A DNA stretch of 64,000 nt, taken from NCBI GenBank assembly GCA_039881045.1, contig JAYWVB010000042.1, positions 248,001-312,000 of the forward strand, read 5' to 3'. This stretch comes from Chaetomium olivaceum (lineage: Eukaryota > Ascomycota > Sordariomycetes > Sordariales > Chaetomiaceae). A model generated the notes under the pieces. That model did not search any database, was not told the DNA's origin, and was given only the letters and a program-made list of their open reading frames with translations. Every line of letters starts with the position of its first letter. Positions within the stretch are counted from its first letter, which is position 1. Made by a program: the position numbers and the translations under genes. Positions 35,106 to 45,809 of this stretch are shown here, one piece after another.

Positions 35106-35994
35106 TCATGCCTCCTCCTCCTTCCCCGCCTTGGGCTCAAACCCGTACCCGCCCAAACCGGTCACACTATACGACCAGCCCTCCGGCCCGCGTTTATGCT
35201 GGCTCCTCGGGCCGCGCTCCCTCAAATCATCCCTCAACCACCTCAACACCAGCTCCCCCAGCCTACTGTTCCCCACCATACCCACGATCCCATCCCCCTC
35301 CTCCGGATCCTTCTCCTCCACCGCCTTCAACATCTCCTCCGCCCCCCCACGCCTTCACCGCGCCCAGATGCATATGCACCAGATGGGTCGGCCACCCGGC
35401 CAAATTATCCAAAATATGCGTCGCATACACGACCGTGCACTCTCTGCTCTCCGTCTCGCGTCTCAAAAACCCAAAAACTGCGCCCGACTCCACACATCCA
35501 AATCCACCGTGATCTCGTCCAGCAACAACACCCTCCACGGCCCTGATCAGCCCCATCGCCAGCTGCACCCGCCGCCGCTCGCCATCCGAAACGGCATGCA
35601 TCCGCCACTTCAAATCAATATCCAACACGCCCACCAACTCATCCCGCCTCTCCTTATACACATCCCCGCCCACACTCCTTAACAGCTCCCCCACCCCGAT
35701 ATCCGTCCTCACAATCGCATTCAAAACCCACTCCAGCCCTAGATACGTCACCCCCTCGACGGTCTCCTTGAAGGGATCCACCCCGCCCACGCGGATGGTG
35801 CTGGAGGGCGCGAGGCGCTTGCCGGCCAGCAGGCGGAGTAAGGTGGTCTTGCCGGCGCCGTTGGCGCCGATGAGCAGGGTGCGGGAGCGGGCGGGCAGGG
35901 AGAGGGAGATGTGGGAGATGCCGGTGGAGTAGTCCTGGAAGGTGTAGGTGAGGTCGTCGGTTTCGATGGTGGGTGGGGGGAGGGGTTGAGCCAT
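35106..35994 (-). CDS. caf16: CAF16-type non-transporter ABC ATPase (CCR4-NOT associated)
   Basis: A single-domain cytoplasmic ABC ATPase of the CAF16 group, linked in yeast to the CCR4-NOT mRNA-decay/transcription complex. It has no membrane segments. The start at 35994 (MAQPLPPPTI) is preferred; an in-frame ATG at 36045 would add 17 Pro/Thr-rich residues. Visible are Walker A (GANGAGKTT, about residues 43-51), the family's signature SDGERRRVQLAMGL (about 150-165), the H-loop region YATHILDNLAGWPTHLVHMHLG, and the C-terminal block NSRLGELVLRWLRDDLRERGP. Three homopolymer indels disturb it: extra C at 35541-35543, missing A at 35465-35469, extra C in the C7 run 35342-35348. Corrected, the ORF is 295 residues (yeast CAF16 is of similar size), and a canonical Walker B, LLLDEITVDLDV, appears between the first two. 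Confidence 0.88.
35342..35348 (-). other. one-base insertion (frameshift) near the caf16 3' end
   Basis: With seven Gs the protein ends in a Gly-rich tail. With six it continues WGAEEMLKAVEEKDPEEGD and ends at 35106 with the family's conserved C-terminal helix. Confidence 0.85.
35465..35543 (-). other. compensating +1/-1 frameshift pair over Walker B of caf16
   Basis: An extra base at 35541-35543 and a missing base at 35465-35469 cancel, so the ORF stays open but about 25 residues are read out of frame. The printed frame gives VVAGRD where the other frame gives the Walker B/D-loop of an ABC ATPase. Confidence 0.85.
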
Positions 35995-36875
35995 GGTGGG
36001 CGATGGGTGGGGAGTTGGGTGCGGGGTGGTTGGTTGGTCGGTCAAGTGGGAGGTGAGTTTGGTTTGTTGTTTGCTGGTGTTGGAGAGAGAGAGATGGTGG
36101 CGGCGATGGAAAAAAAAAAAAGAATGGGCGAGAATGAGTCAAGAGGTTGAATATCAGGATATAAAACGGCCTAAACAAACTTTAACAGATCAGGCAGGTG
36201 GTGTGGTGTGCTGATTCAAGTATGGCGTCAACGGATTCAATGGTTCGAGGCGGAAAAGCGGAGCATGACAAAGTCAACGGGGGAACGGGCAACTTCGGTA
36301 TTCGGGAAGTGGAACACCGAGAACTCACAACACCACCACCACCACCAACAACACAGCCCGTCTCATGATCTGGCGGGTTTCATACACAGTAGAGTCGAAC
36401 GAGAGAAGGCCGGATAAAGGTAGGTAGCTTTTGCAAAGTACTCATACAATTTACTGTATAAAGACCCCTTTACCAACCAGCGCTCATGCCCAGGAGTTAC
36501 CGCCCAAAACAACACGCTCGCTCCCAAGACAAGGACCAAAACACTGCTAACGCCCCCATAATGCAAACCCCAACCCGGCTAATGAATCAGAACAACACGT
36601 AAACACACACAAACCCCATTAAGCCATCCCTATCCGTACATACGCCGAAACCCTCCACCAAACCGAGGGAAAGGGCCAGCCATATCCACACAGAAGATAA
36701 AATATAAACAATCCATCCATCCATCCCTCCCACCCACCACAGTTCAGATCTTCCCATCATCATCATCATCATAATCAAAAGAAGATGAACCCACCCCAAC
36801 CATCCCTTCCAACCACATATCTCATATCAAAATCGCTCGCCGCAAACAAGCAAGCACAGTATGTAGGTAAGGTAC
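35995..36875. other. intergenic region upstream of caf16 and downstream of cyk3
   Basis: It holds the caf16 promoter/leader (with an A11 run at about 36110-36121) and the cyk3 3' end, with short CCAT and CAT simple repeats near 36713-36775. No supported gene. Confidence 0.6.
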
Positions 36876-39800
36876 TCAGCCCTCACAAACCCACTCCGCA
36901 AAAACGCACCATCTCGCCGTGCGATCAGCAAGCACCAAGCCACGCCACACCCCGCGCTCCGAGCACTTGATAATCGTCTCCCACACCCCGCCATCCCCAG
37001 GTGCGTCATCATCACCCAGCAACGGCCCCGACGCTGCGGGTGACGCCGGCCCCCTCCCGCCGCCCAAGACACCGCCGATACCGCGCCTCTCCTCCTTGCG
37101 CATGAGCCGGAGGATCTTCCCACCGGGGGTCTGGATGGCGAGCTTGGCGGGCTTTTTCGACGACGAGGAGCCGCTTCCACCGCTGGCGACGGTGCTCGGG
37201 TTGGAGCCCGCCGCAGAGCTGGTCATGCTCATGGCAGAGCTGGGCCTGATGAATGGGATCGGGCTCGCGTTGCCCGGGTTGGAGGAGGGTGTCATCGGGG
37301 AGATGGCCGACGCCGACGCGCTCCCTAGAGAGCTGGGGTGCTGACGAATGGCAAATACAAAGGTGTTGTTCAGCGCGAGCCGCTGGCACTGGGGCTGGAC
37401 GACGTAGATGTCGTGGCGCTGCGCGTGGGGCGTTGGGTGGCGGGTGACGAACTCGTAGGGCGGGTTCTCGCCCGTGTGAATGATGGGCAGGGCAAACGCG
37501 AGCGGGTGCGGAATGTCCTTGATGCTGTGCATGAGCCCGCGCTTGCCGGCGTACACCTTGAGGGTACCAGTACCCTCGTCACCGGGGAGCAGGGCCTTAA
37601 TGGTGTAGCGCTTGGTCCCGTTGAACCACTCCGCCTGCGCGAGCGCCCGCTTTTTGACTGTGTCGCCCGATTCGAAGCAGTCGCCGTCCGCGTCGCGCGA
37701 GTAGCTGCGCACTTCGACTTCGGCTGCCACCTCGACATCGGCCGGGACGCTGAATTTGATGTGCACCATCTCGAGATCCTCGATCCGAGTGAGCGAGGTG
37801 TTGTAGTCGATCATTTCCAACTCGTTATTGAAAAATGGCGGGCAGGCACACGGGAGGTTAAGGAGAACCTCGTGGGCCACAGGCGGGCAGATGTGCTGTT
37901 GCCCGTGGTGTTCGGGAATATGGGTCCAGCACAACTCGACAGGGCGCGCCAGAAACCACCATGGGTCGGCGGACGAGCTGTTGTAGCTCGAGTAGAGGTT
38001 CCGGCGCGGATTGGAAGGGCTAGCGAGGCAGCAGTCCATCAGCCGCCATTCGTTATCGACCAGCACCGCGTTCCACCAGTGGTTGGACCGGGGCATGATG
38101 TTGACATCCGAGATCTCCCCCGGAGACTTCAGGTATCCGCGGACAATCTCGCAGGTCAATCCGACCGCTGCGCACATCTCTAGCACCAGGGTCGCGTACT
38201 CCTCGGCAGACGCACGCTTCGTCTGTATCACCCGCCGCGTGTCAATGGGGCCGTCAAAGTCCTCCTCCCACGAGATCTTTTCCGACACCCAGGTGAATAT
38301 GGAACGCAGGCGCTGTACGTCACTACGGTAGGGCCGACAGACGTACGTCGTCGCTAGCGTGATCGGTGTAGTGGTGGGAGGGAGATTTGTCAGGAATCGC
38401 GAGTTCTTATCAACCTGACTCAAGTTGATGGCGCTGTAGTTCACCGGGTCGGCCACCGGCATCCCGTCCGCTCCCTCATCCCCTTCAATACCGCTGTATA
38501 GCTCTTCCACCGGGTCCAATGCAGGGTAGTCCAGCATCTGACACCGCTCGCGTCTCTCCAATAGCTCGTTCTGGCTCAGCGAGTTGGATCGGTTAACATC
38601 GCGCCGCACCTGGACCCAGTCCACGCCGCCGCCACCGAGCCCCATCTCTCTACCAGTATCTCGCCCCGGCCTGCTAAACAAGGGCCCGGAGAGAGAGGGG
38701 AGAGCGGGTGTTGATCGACCCGAGGGTGACTGAGCGGAGCTCGCAGTCGCGATGCTCCCCCTGGTGCTCGCGACGCCGGTCTTGGCAGACTCGAGAATGC
38801 GCTTAATGAAGTTTTGCTTTTTAGGCTTCGGAGAAACAAGCCCTCCCACCGAAGCCATGGGGTCGTCATGCAGGCCCATTTGTGATTTGGACCGCGGATC
38901 CCCAGACGCATGGCTGCTGTGGTACGTGACTCCCGTGAAAGGCGTGCCCGGCCGGTCCGAATCGAGGTCCCGCATAGCAAGCGCACTCTGAGCCCTACTC
39001 CGATTCTTCCTCGCGAGACTCCCGGCGCTTGTAGCACTGATTCCTCCCGCCGACACGCCGCTCATCAAACTACGATCAGTGCTCTGTGTCGCTGACGAGC
39101 TATTTGTCGAGTTGGTCTTGGTGGTAAACGTCCTGTTGAGGACCTGCCGGCTGATCTCATAAGCCGACTTCTTATTCCGCAGCTTCTGTTCCGGCTGCCC
39201 ATCTACGCCCACCGAGGATTTGGGACGGTCGAACAGATGGCCGCGTTTGGGTGGTGGTGGGGGTGGCTCGTCCTCCACGTCAACCGTGCTAGAGTTTTGT
39301 TGATGCATCGTCTTCAACCGCGACTCCATTCGCTCGACATAGTTGCTGAGCTGAGGGAGGGGTTGTTGGTGAGTTTCTTGCGGAGTGGGCTCTTGAGAGG
39401 ATTCCGCACTTCCGCTGTATGTTTCGTATCCTTCATCTGTAGGAAGTAGAATTCCCGCTGTGGATTGTGGGCGACGTTGTGGGTCTCTCTTCTTCCTCGA
39501 AAGGTGATGTACCATATCGAAAGACTCTGGGGACCAGGGGTCCAACGCCGGTGGCGGCGCGGGAGATTCGGGTTCTCGGCCAGCCCCTAGCGCATCAAGT
39601 TGCTCCATCACGTCGTCCATCGCCTCTCTCAATGGAGACGGAGTCAACCCGCCGGGCGAAGGGGGACACGGCGATGGCATCCTGGGAGTCTGATACCCTG
39701 TAGCGACAGCTGGGGGCTCATAAGATGCATTGGAATCCTGTCGCGGCCTGTAATACGACGCATTGGAGTGCTCTCTAGACAGTGCGGGCGGTTCCTTCGA

Positions 39801-41115
39801 GAGACCCCCATAGTAACCCTCATCGTATGACGCGTGGGTGCCATGCTTCGCCAGTTTTGAACGATGTGGTGGAGGCGGTGGTGGAGGGGGGGAATCACCT
39901 CCTTGTAGTGCAGCAGGCCGGTAGGGCTCTACCTGATCCAAGCTGAGATGGTAAGCGTGCTGGCGAGCCTGTGGCGGCCGGTAAGGTATGTATGACGGGG
40001 TAGGAGAGGGTCCCCTGGAACCAAAACTAGGAGCCCGTGAAGGGGAAGGGTCCCGATCAACAAAGCTGGGCGCGCGGTGAGGAGAGGGATCCCGGCTAAT
40101 ATAACCAGAACCTCGAGATGGAGGGGGTCCCGGTTAACGTAGCTGGAAGTCCGGGCAGGAGAAGGATCCCGGTTAACGTAGGTGGGAGCCCGGGCCGGAG
40201 ACGGATCCCGGTTGATGTAGGTGGGAGCCCGGGCAGGAGAAGGATCCCGATTGACATAGCTAGGAGCCCGGGCAGGAGAAGGATCCCGATTGACATAGCT
40301 AGAAGCCCGGGCAGGAGAAGGATCCCGATTGATATAACTGGGAGCTCGGGCAGGAGAGGGATCCCGGTTGGCATGAAGCGGGACCTGTGGTGAAGGCTCC
40401 CGTCCAATATAACTCGGAGTCCTTCCAGGAGAGTAGTCTTGGCCAACATGGCTAGGAGACCGTGAAGGAGAATGATCCTGCGCGGCATGGCTGGGGGCTC
40501 TGGCTGGAGAGGGATCTCGCCCGACATGGGTGGGAGCCCGCGAGGGAGAACGACCCCCTTTGAGACTGACACTAGAAGTTACGCTTGTGTAATCAACCGA
40601 GTTTCTCGAGGTTTCGCGAGATCGAGCTGCTCCCTCTCTCAACACCTCTGCTGCATCGCGTGGCCGGATGCCATCCTTCCATGTCTCGGGGGTCTTGGCC
40701 GTGGTGTAGTGCGGCGCTTTGGCGTATGCCTCGAAGGGTTTGCGAAAGGTCCTCGATTTTTGCGGAGTGCCTCTGGGGCTGGGCGTGTTGCCGGCAGGCA
40801 GTGGGCTCACAGATCTGGTGGTGGGCCTGAAGGTGTCTGGTAATACCTCGACGAAGTTTGACGGAAACACGCCAACTGCCCTTTTATCACGAAATAGCCT
40901 GCCAGTCCACCACGAGCCATCCCCTGCGTTGAGGCACTCAATCAGATCGCCTTCGATAAAGCCGAGATCACGCTTAGACTACAATGCGGGCAAGGTTAGC
41001 AAAAGGTCAGGAGCAGCAAAACAAACAAAAACAAGCGCACCTCTCCTCCCCACGAATACACGGCGCGCACCCAGCACGGGAAGCGCATTGGCAAGGGTGG
41101 CGGTGTCAGAACCAT
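36876..41115 (-). CDS. cyk3: cytokinesis protein 3 (CYK3): SH3 plus transglutaminase-like domain
   Basis: CYK3 acts at the contractile ring and promotes primary septum synthesis. Exon 1 (41041-41115) and exon 2 (36876-40978) give about 1392 residues. The SH3 domain covers about residues 12-75 (CWVRAVYSWGGE, GFIEGDLIECL, DGSWWTGRLF, GVFPSNFVEVLP). A 13-residue repeat array follows. A Pro-rich disordered region then leads to a transglutaminase-like domain with SNHWWNAVLVDNEWRLMDCCLA, supplying the His and Asp positions. The usual Cys nucleophile position reads RASAEEYA, so catalysis is unlikely, as generally held for this family. The C-terminus (WETIIKCSERGVWRGLVLAD) is conserved. One missing base in the G5 run 40123-40127 shifts the frame between the array and the rest; adding it restores RDPPPSRGSGYISRDPSP and exact length. 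The gene is divergent from the GCK-III kinase. Confidence 0.92.
39985..40560 (-). repeat. 13-residue (39-bp) tandem repeat array inside cyk3
   Basis: About 15 units of consensus R-D-P-S-P-A-R-A-P-S-Y-V-N, some degenerate. Twelve units contain S-P-x-R, the full Cdk1 consensus. The central six units are almost identical at DNA level, suggesting recent expansion. Confidence 0.9.
40123..40127 (-). other. one-base deletion (frameshift) in cyk3
   Basis: The coding strand has C5 where C6 is needed. The uncorrected N-terminal frame runs on into about 50 residues of hydrophobic nonsense, and the downstream frame contains the continued repeat units. Confidence 0.85.
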
Positions 41116-42657
41116 TGTTGTGGTCAAGTTCGGACGGTCCTCTTTGTCTTGATCCCGGGTCGATGTGTCGCAGAAATGACGAAGTACGAAGGTCCAGGAC
41201 GGGGCGGGTTATGACGGCACCAGCCTCTCGAATTGCTCGGCAAGCAAATGTGGAGTTGCAACGAGGAGCCATCCAAGCTCACAGGCGAAATGAGGGAGGT
41301 TTCAATGGGCTGAAAGTCCAGGAATAACCCGGCACTGGCGATGGTCCGGGAGTTAGGTTGTTCTCGTCGTCGTGACTGAAGGGGGTGTCCTGGTTTTCCC
41401 CCACACACGATTCGCGGAGTGGAATTGGGAATTCGGGAAAAATGAATAAAGGCAATGGCCAACAAACGACCGAACGTCAACAGCTGGCGGCCGTTTTACT
41501 TGGTGGGTGGCTGCAAGCGCCCAAGGGAGAGGACCAGCTGCCTGGTGATAGCAGGTCCAAGCTCCTTCCCGCCGAACAACAGTTGCGAGGGGCAACCGTG
41601 GTTCATACCCCACCTTGAACCAACCCCCCACCTTTGAAAAGGTACCCCAATCAAAGCCAAGACAAGAGGGTGCATCGCATTGGTCGAGTTGTCGTAAAAG
41701 TGCCGGTTGTCGGGTGTTGTCCAATCAAGAGGCTCTCGCGGCTCTTGGAGCTGACAGCAAGGCGGTTGCAGCGTCACCCTGTGGACAAAAAAAGACGAAT
41801 TCAGAAAAAAAAAAAAACAAGTTAACGAAAAAGAAGTCAGAAAAACAATAAAAAGAAAGAGAAAAATGTTAAGGAAAGAAAAGATAAAGTTAAAAAAAAT
41901 TACTTTAAAGAATAAAGATTTGAGGAAAAGAAGGAAAATTGGGGAAAAGTGCTTTCTTTTAGGGTTCTGAATAGCTTTTGTTTCGTCTTGCAACTCAAAC
42001 ATCTACACTTGAAGTTCGGCTTTTTTTGAACAACATAACTAGCATGTTTGCCATTCCAGTTCAAAGAGTCCATATTAATTGAACTCGAGGACTCAACAAC
42101 CTCCACTAGGCCCGTGGTTACTGCGAAAAGTTTGACATCCCATAACTTCACTTTTGCATCGGTACGAAGTACTTCGTCCATACTTCCATCCCAATTGAGA
42201 GCGGTCAACCCTGTGCTCAGCTCCCCACTGTCCCCCTGGGTCTCCAATTCCCCAAAGTAAACAATGGCCCGTGCCTGACATCCCACCGGGACAACCGATG
42301 CACCCTGTTAGTGAGATCGAATAGGGCCAATTTAATTAGCACAGGGCGCCCGACGCTTGTAAGGGACTCGATTCGGCTCCCGCCCGCAGCCAGGAACCCA
42401 TCGCCAACACCTCGCTCCTCCACGTCGAGGCAACCGGCTACCAGTACCAGGATCAACAACGCCAGGTCAACCCGCTGACTTTGTTGACCGTTGTCTCCGA
42501 CTGGCGAACTGGCCGTCTCGACTGATCTATTCCCGGTCTACTCCATTCCTTATCATCGACCTCCACGGGCTTGTCTCGTCGATCGCATCGTCCCGCCATG
42601 GCCATGCTCGAGTCGCGACATCATCGCATATCCTCGTCAACATCGACAAAGTCAGCA
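41116..42657. other. divergent promoter region of cyk3 and the GCK-III kinase
   Basis: It contains an A-rich low-complexity tract at about 41785-41935 and a 14-bp perfect palindrome ACGAAGTACTTCGT at 42164-42177. No supported gene. An in-frame upstream ATG for the kinase lies at 42598. Confidence 0.6.
42164..42177. repeat. perfect 14-bp palindrome of the GTACGAAGTAC motif family
   Basis: ACGAAGT followed by its exact reverse complement. Related motifs occur in at least four other intergenic places in the window. Confidence 0.7.
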
Positions 42658-44947
42658 ATGGCCGACGAGGGGGTCGTAAACCGGTACCAGGTGTTGGAGG
42701 AACTTGGCCGTGAGTCGCGACCATGCGCGCATGCAGGAACCCGTCGCAATTGGCTAATTGAGGACCTGTGCAGGTGGTAGCTTCGGCGTCGTGTACAAGG
42801 GCATTGACAAGACCACGGGGGAGACTGTCGCCATTAAGCACGTAGGTGAACCCTCATTCTCTTTCACGAATTGGCCCCAAGCTGACTCCCAATGCCCCGC
42901 AGATCGACCTCGAGTCCAGTGAAGACGACATCCAGGAAATCCAACAAGAAATCTCGGTGCTCAGTACATGCGCCAGCAGCTATGTCACACAATACAAAGC
43001 CAGCTTCCTGCGCGGGCACAAGTTGTGGATCGTCATGGAGTACCTCGGTGGCGGATCGTGTCTCGACTTGGTATGTGGTGTTGCGACGGTTGCGACGGGT
43101 TGGGATACCTCTTAGGCCAGGACTAACAGCCACGCAGCTCAAAGCAGGCATCTTCAACGAGGTTCAGATCGCCATCATCTGCCGCGAACTGCTGCTCGGT
43201 CTCGAATACCTCCACTCCGAAGGGAAGATACACCGCGATATCAAGGCCGCGAACGTCTTGTTGTCTGAGACGGGCAAGGTCAAGCTGGCCGACTTTGGTG
43301 TCGCTGCGCAGCTGACGTACATGAAGTCGCAACGGAATACCTTCGTTGGCACGCCCTTCTGGATGGCCCCGGAAGTAATTCAGCAGGCCGGTTACGACTT
43401 CAAAGCCGACCTTTGGTCGCTAGGTATCACGGCCATCGAGCTGGCCCTTGGCGAACCTCCCCATGCGAACCTCCACCCCATGAAGGTCCTTTTCCATATC
43501 CCAAAGAACGCGCCGCCACGGCTCGAGGGCAAGTTCAGCAAGGAGTTCAAGGACTTTGTCGCGCAGTGCCTCGTCAAGGACCCTGATTTCCGGCCCACTG
43601 CCAAGGAACTCTTGAAGCATCGCTTCATCCGGTCGGCCGGCAAGGTGGAAGCCCTGCAGGAGCTGATCCAGCGCAAGCGGATGGCCGACGTCAGGGTGGA
43701 CCATGTGAAGCACCCGGTGTATTACCAGGAGACGCTCCATAGCATCTCCCCCAAGGACGAGGCCGACGAGTGGGTCTTCGACACGGTGAAATCGATCGTA
43801 CCAAGACGGGGCACCGTTCGCTCTAGGAAACCGTCGTCCGCCCTTTCCGTCGACGATGCCATGCGCAAACTGGATCTTAAGGACGGCCCTCTCCAACCTA
43901 ATACGCCTGGGACAGTCCGGAAGTCGACAATGCGGCGGCAGCCGTCTTCGGCCTCGCGTCAGAACGCCCGCCGGGACTCGGTCCGCCGCCGAGAGTCCAA
44001 CGGATCCCCACGATCATCACTCGGGCCAAAGCGCCCACTGCAGCCCGACACATCGTTCGGCAATTCCGGCTCCACCATGCGCCTCTTCCGGCGCGTACCG
44101 TCAGACAACTCCAATCCTACCGGTATCGACCCCTCCTCTCGCGAGTTTGCCAACGAAAACCAGCCCCCGCCCACCTACCACGCACCGGTCGAGCCAAACA
44201 GCAAAGAAGCCATGCTTGGCCGCCGCCTCTACAACAAAGCCCTCGAGCCCTGTCTCGACGAGTTGCACGCGCAGACCGCCACCTCCTCCAAGCGTGAAGC
44301 TCTGGCCCGCCTCTCCGACGCCTTCGCCCTCCTCGACGCAGTCGACCCCGAAGGCGCCTACCACCTACTTCGCAACCTGGTCTCGACCGTTTCCCACGAC
44401 ACCAAGCTCAGCAACACCTTCCTTCCCCAGCAGCAACCACAACAGCAACAACAACAACCAAAAGCGCAACCCACGCAAGACGGCACCGTGCTCATCAAAT
44501 CATCCCGCCCCTCCACCGCCACCACCCTAGCCGGCAGCCCGCCCGCCTCAGCCGCCGGCAGCCCCTCCAAGCTCATCATCAGCCAGGAGAACCCCCACCT
44601 AGCGAGCCACCGCCGCCGCCGCGGGAGCATGCTCCCCCAGCCAACATCCCCGACCTCGTCCTTTGGCGAGGCGAACCGGTTCCCACACGCTGGGCGCGAT
44701 CGCGGCGATCGTGAGAAAGGTGGCGATCGTGAGAGAGAGGGAGAGGAGAGAGCGGGAGAGAGAACGAGAACGAGAACGAGAACGGGAGAAGGAGAGGGAG
44801 CGGATGGCGGCGCTCGCACTCGAGGCCAAGTTCCCTGGCCGCGCGGCCGTGCCGGGCATGGAGCACTGCAAGGCGCTGTCGGATCTGCTGTATGCGCGCT
44901 GGACGGATGGGTTAAGGGCCAGGTGGGGGGTTATGGCGGGCGCTTGA
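42658..44947 (+). CDS. GCK-III Ste20-like kinase (SID1/MST class)
   Basis: A germinal-centre kinase of group III. Relatives (fungal SID1, MST-1, KIC1) work in the septation initiation network or RAM pathway and phosphorylate the hydrophobic motif of NDR kinases. Exons 42658-42709, 42774-42841, 42903-43070 and 43138-44947 give about 698 residues. Visible are the P-loop GRGSFGVVYKG, ETVAIKHIDLESSEDDIQE, HRDIKAANVLL, DFG, and activation segment RNTFVGTPFWMAPE. After the catalytic domain comes GKVEALQELIQRK, then Ser/Gln/Pro-rich sequence and a conserved C-terminal helix LALEAKFPGRAAVPGMEHCK. A GA-rich simple repeat at 44701-44803 encodes Arg-Glu; there one extra G at 44739-44741 shifts the frame, and without it the conserved C-terminus is in frame and ends at 44947. 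The start at 42658 (MADEGVVNRYQVLEELG) matches the family; ATG 42598 would add 20 residues. Confidence 0.9.
44701..44803 (+). repeat. GA-rich simple repeat coding for an Arg-Glu tract, with a frame break
   Basis: Purine-only GAGA/GAACGA repeats in the kinase's last exon. GGG at 44739-44741 should be GG for the conserved C-terminus to be read. As an unstable repeat it could also vary between strains. Confidence 0.75.
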
Positions 44948-45809
44948 TCTCAGTCGGGCGGGCCACACTTCCATGCTTACTTGGTTGGTTGGGCCTTAGC
45001 GTTTAGGGGTTTAGGGGGCAGGGGGTTGGGCAGGGGATTATGGAATGGAATGGATGTGGGGGGGTGGGTGGTGGTGTTTAAGGGGTCGTTGAGGTGGGTG
45101 AGAGCGAACGAGCAGAGGAGATGGGAATTTGATGGGGGTCATGATGTCATGTCGTGGTCATGTTGGTCTTGAGCATTCATTCGTTCGTTCGCTGCTGTTG
45201 TTTGTTGGATGGATGAAGGGAGGGTGGGGAGTGGGGGAGTTGTTTGTGTGTTTGCGTCCGCTCGGTTTGTCATCCACCGTTGGAGTGAGTTCTGGGCCGG
45301 CTTCTGCGCACAGCAGAGCCGCTGGCTGAGTGGATGAATGGGTTTTGTATGAGTGAATGGGATATGAAATGAGCCTTGACAGGGAGGGCGGGCTGCCCCT
45401 GTCAGATGGGATGTAATGTGCGTGGCGGTAGCGAGGATGGGAGGGGGATTTGGGTTCCTGGTTTCATTTGCGTTTGTCTGTGGTCTCTCTGTCTTTTCGT
45501 GGCTTCAGCAGGCGGGCATAGCATCGCATACTGTAGTATTTTTGCTACTTGTACCCTTTACGGTTGGGCATTGCTTTGGGTTTGTTGGCATTTGATGGGA
45601 GCACCGTTCTTTTTTTCAAATTGAGACACTTGGTCCATTTTCGCATGCGCTGTGTTGTGCTGTGTCCCCTTCATTGGGATGTATAAGGATAGGTACATAC
45701 ATCCCGCCCTGGAAAGCCCATATCTCGCTCACCTGCGTGTTCAAGAATCATGAACCTTAGACGACCGACGCCGTGAGATCTATCAGTACAAGTACATCAC
45801 CTCCACCCA
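44948..45809. other. convergent intergenic region
   Basis: Between the 3' ends of the GCK-III kinase and RAI1. G-rich on the plus strand near 44990-45260, with a short CATT/CGTT repeat at about 45173-45190. No supported gene. Confidence 0.6.
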
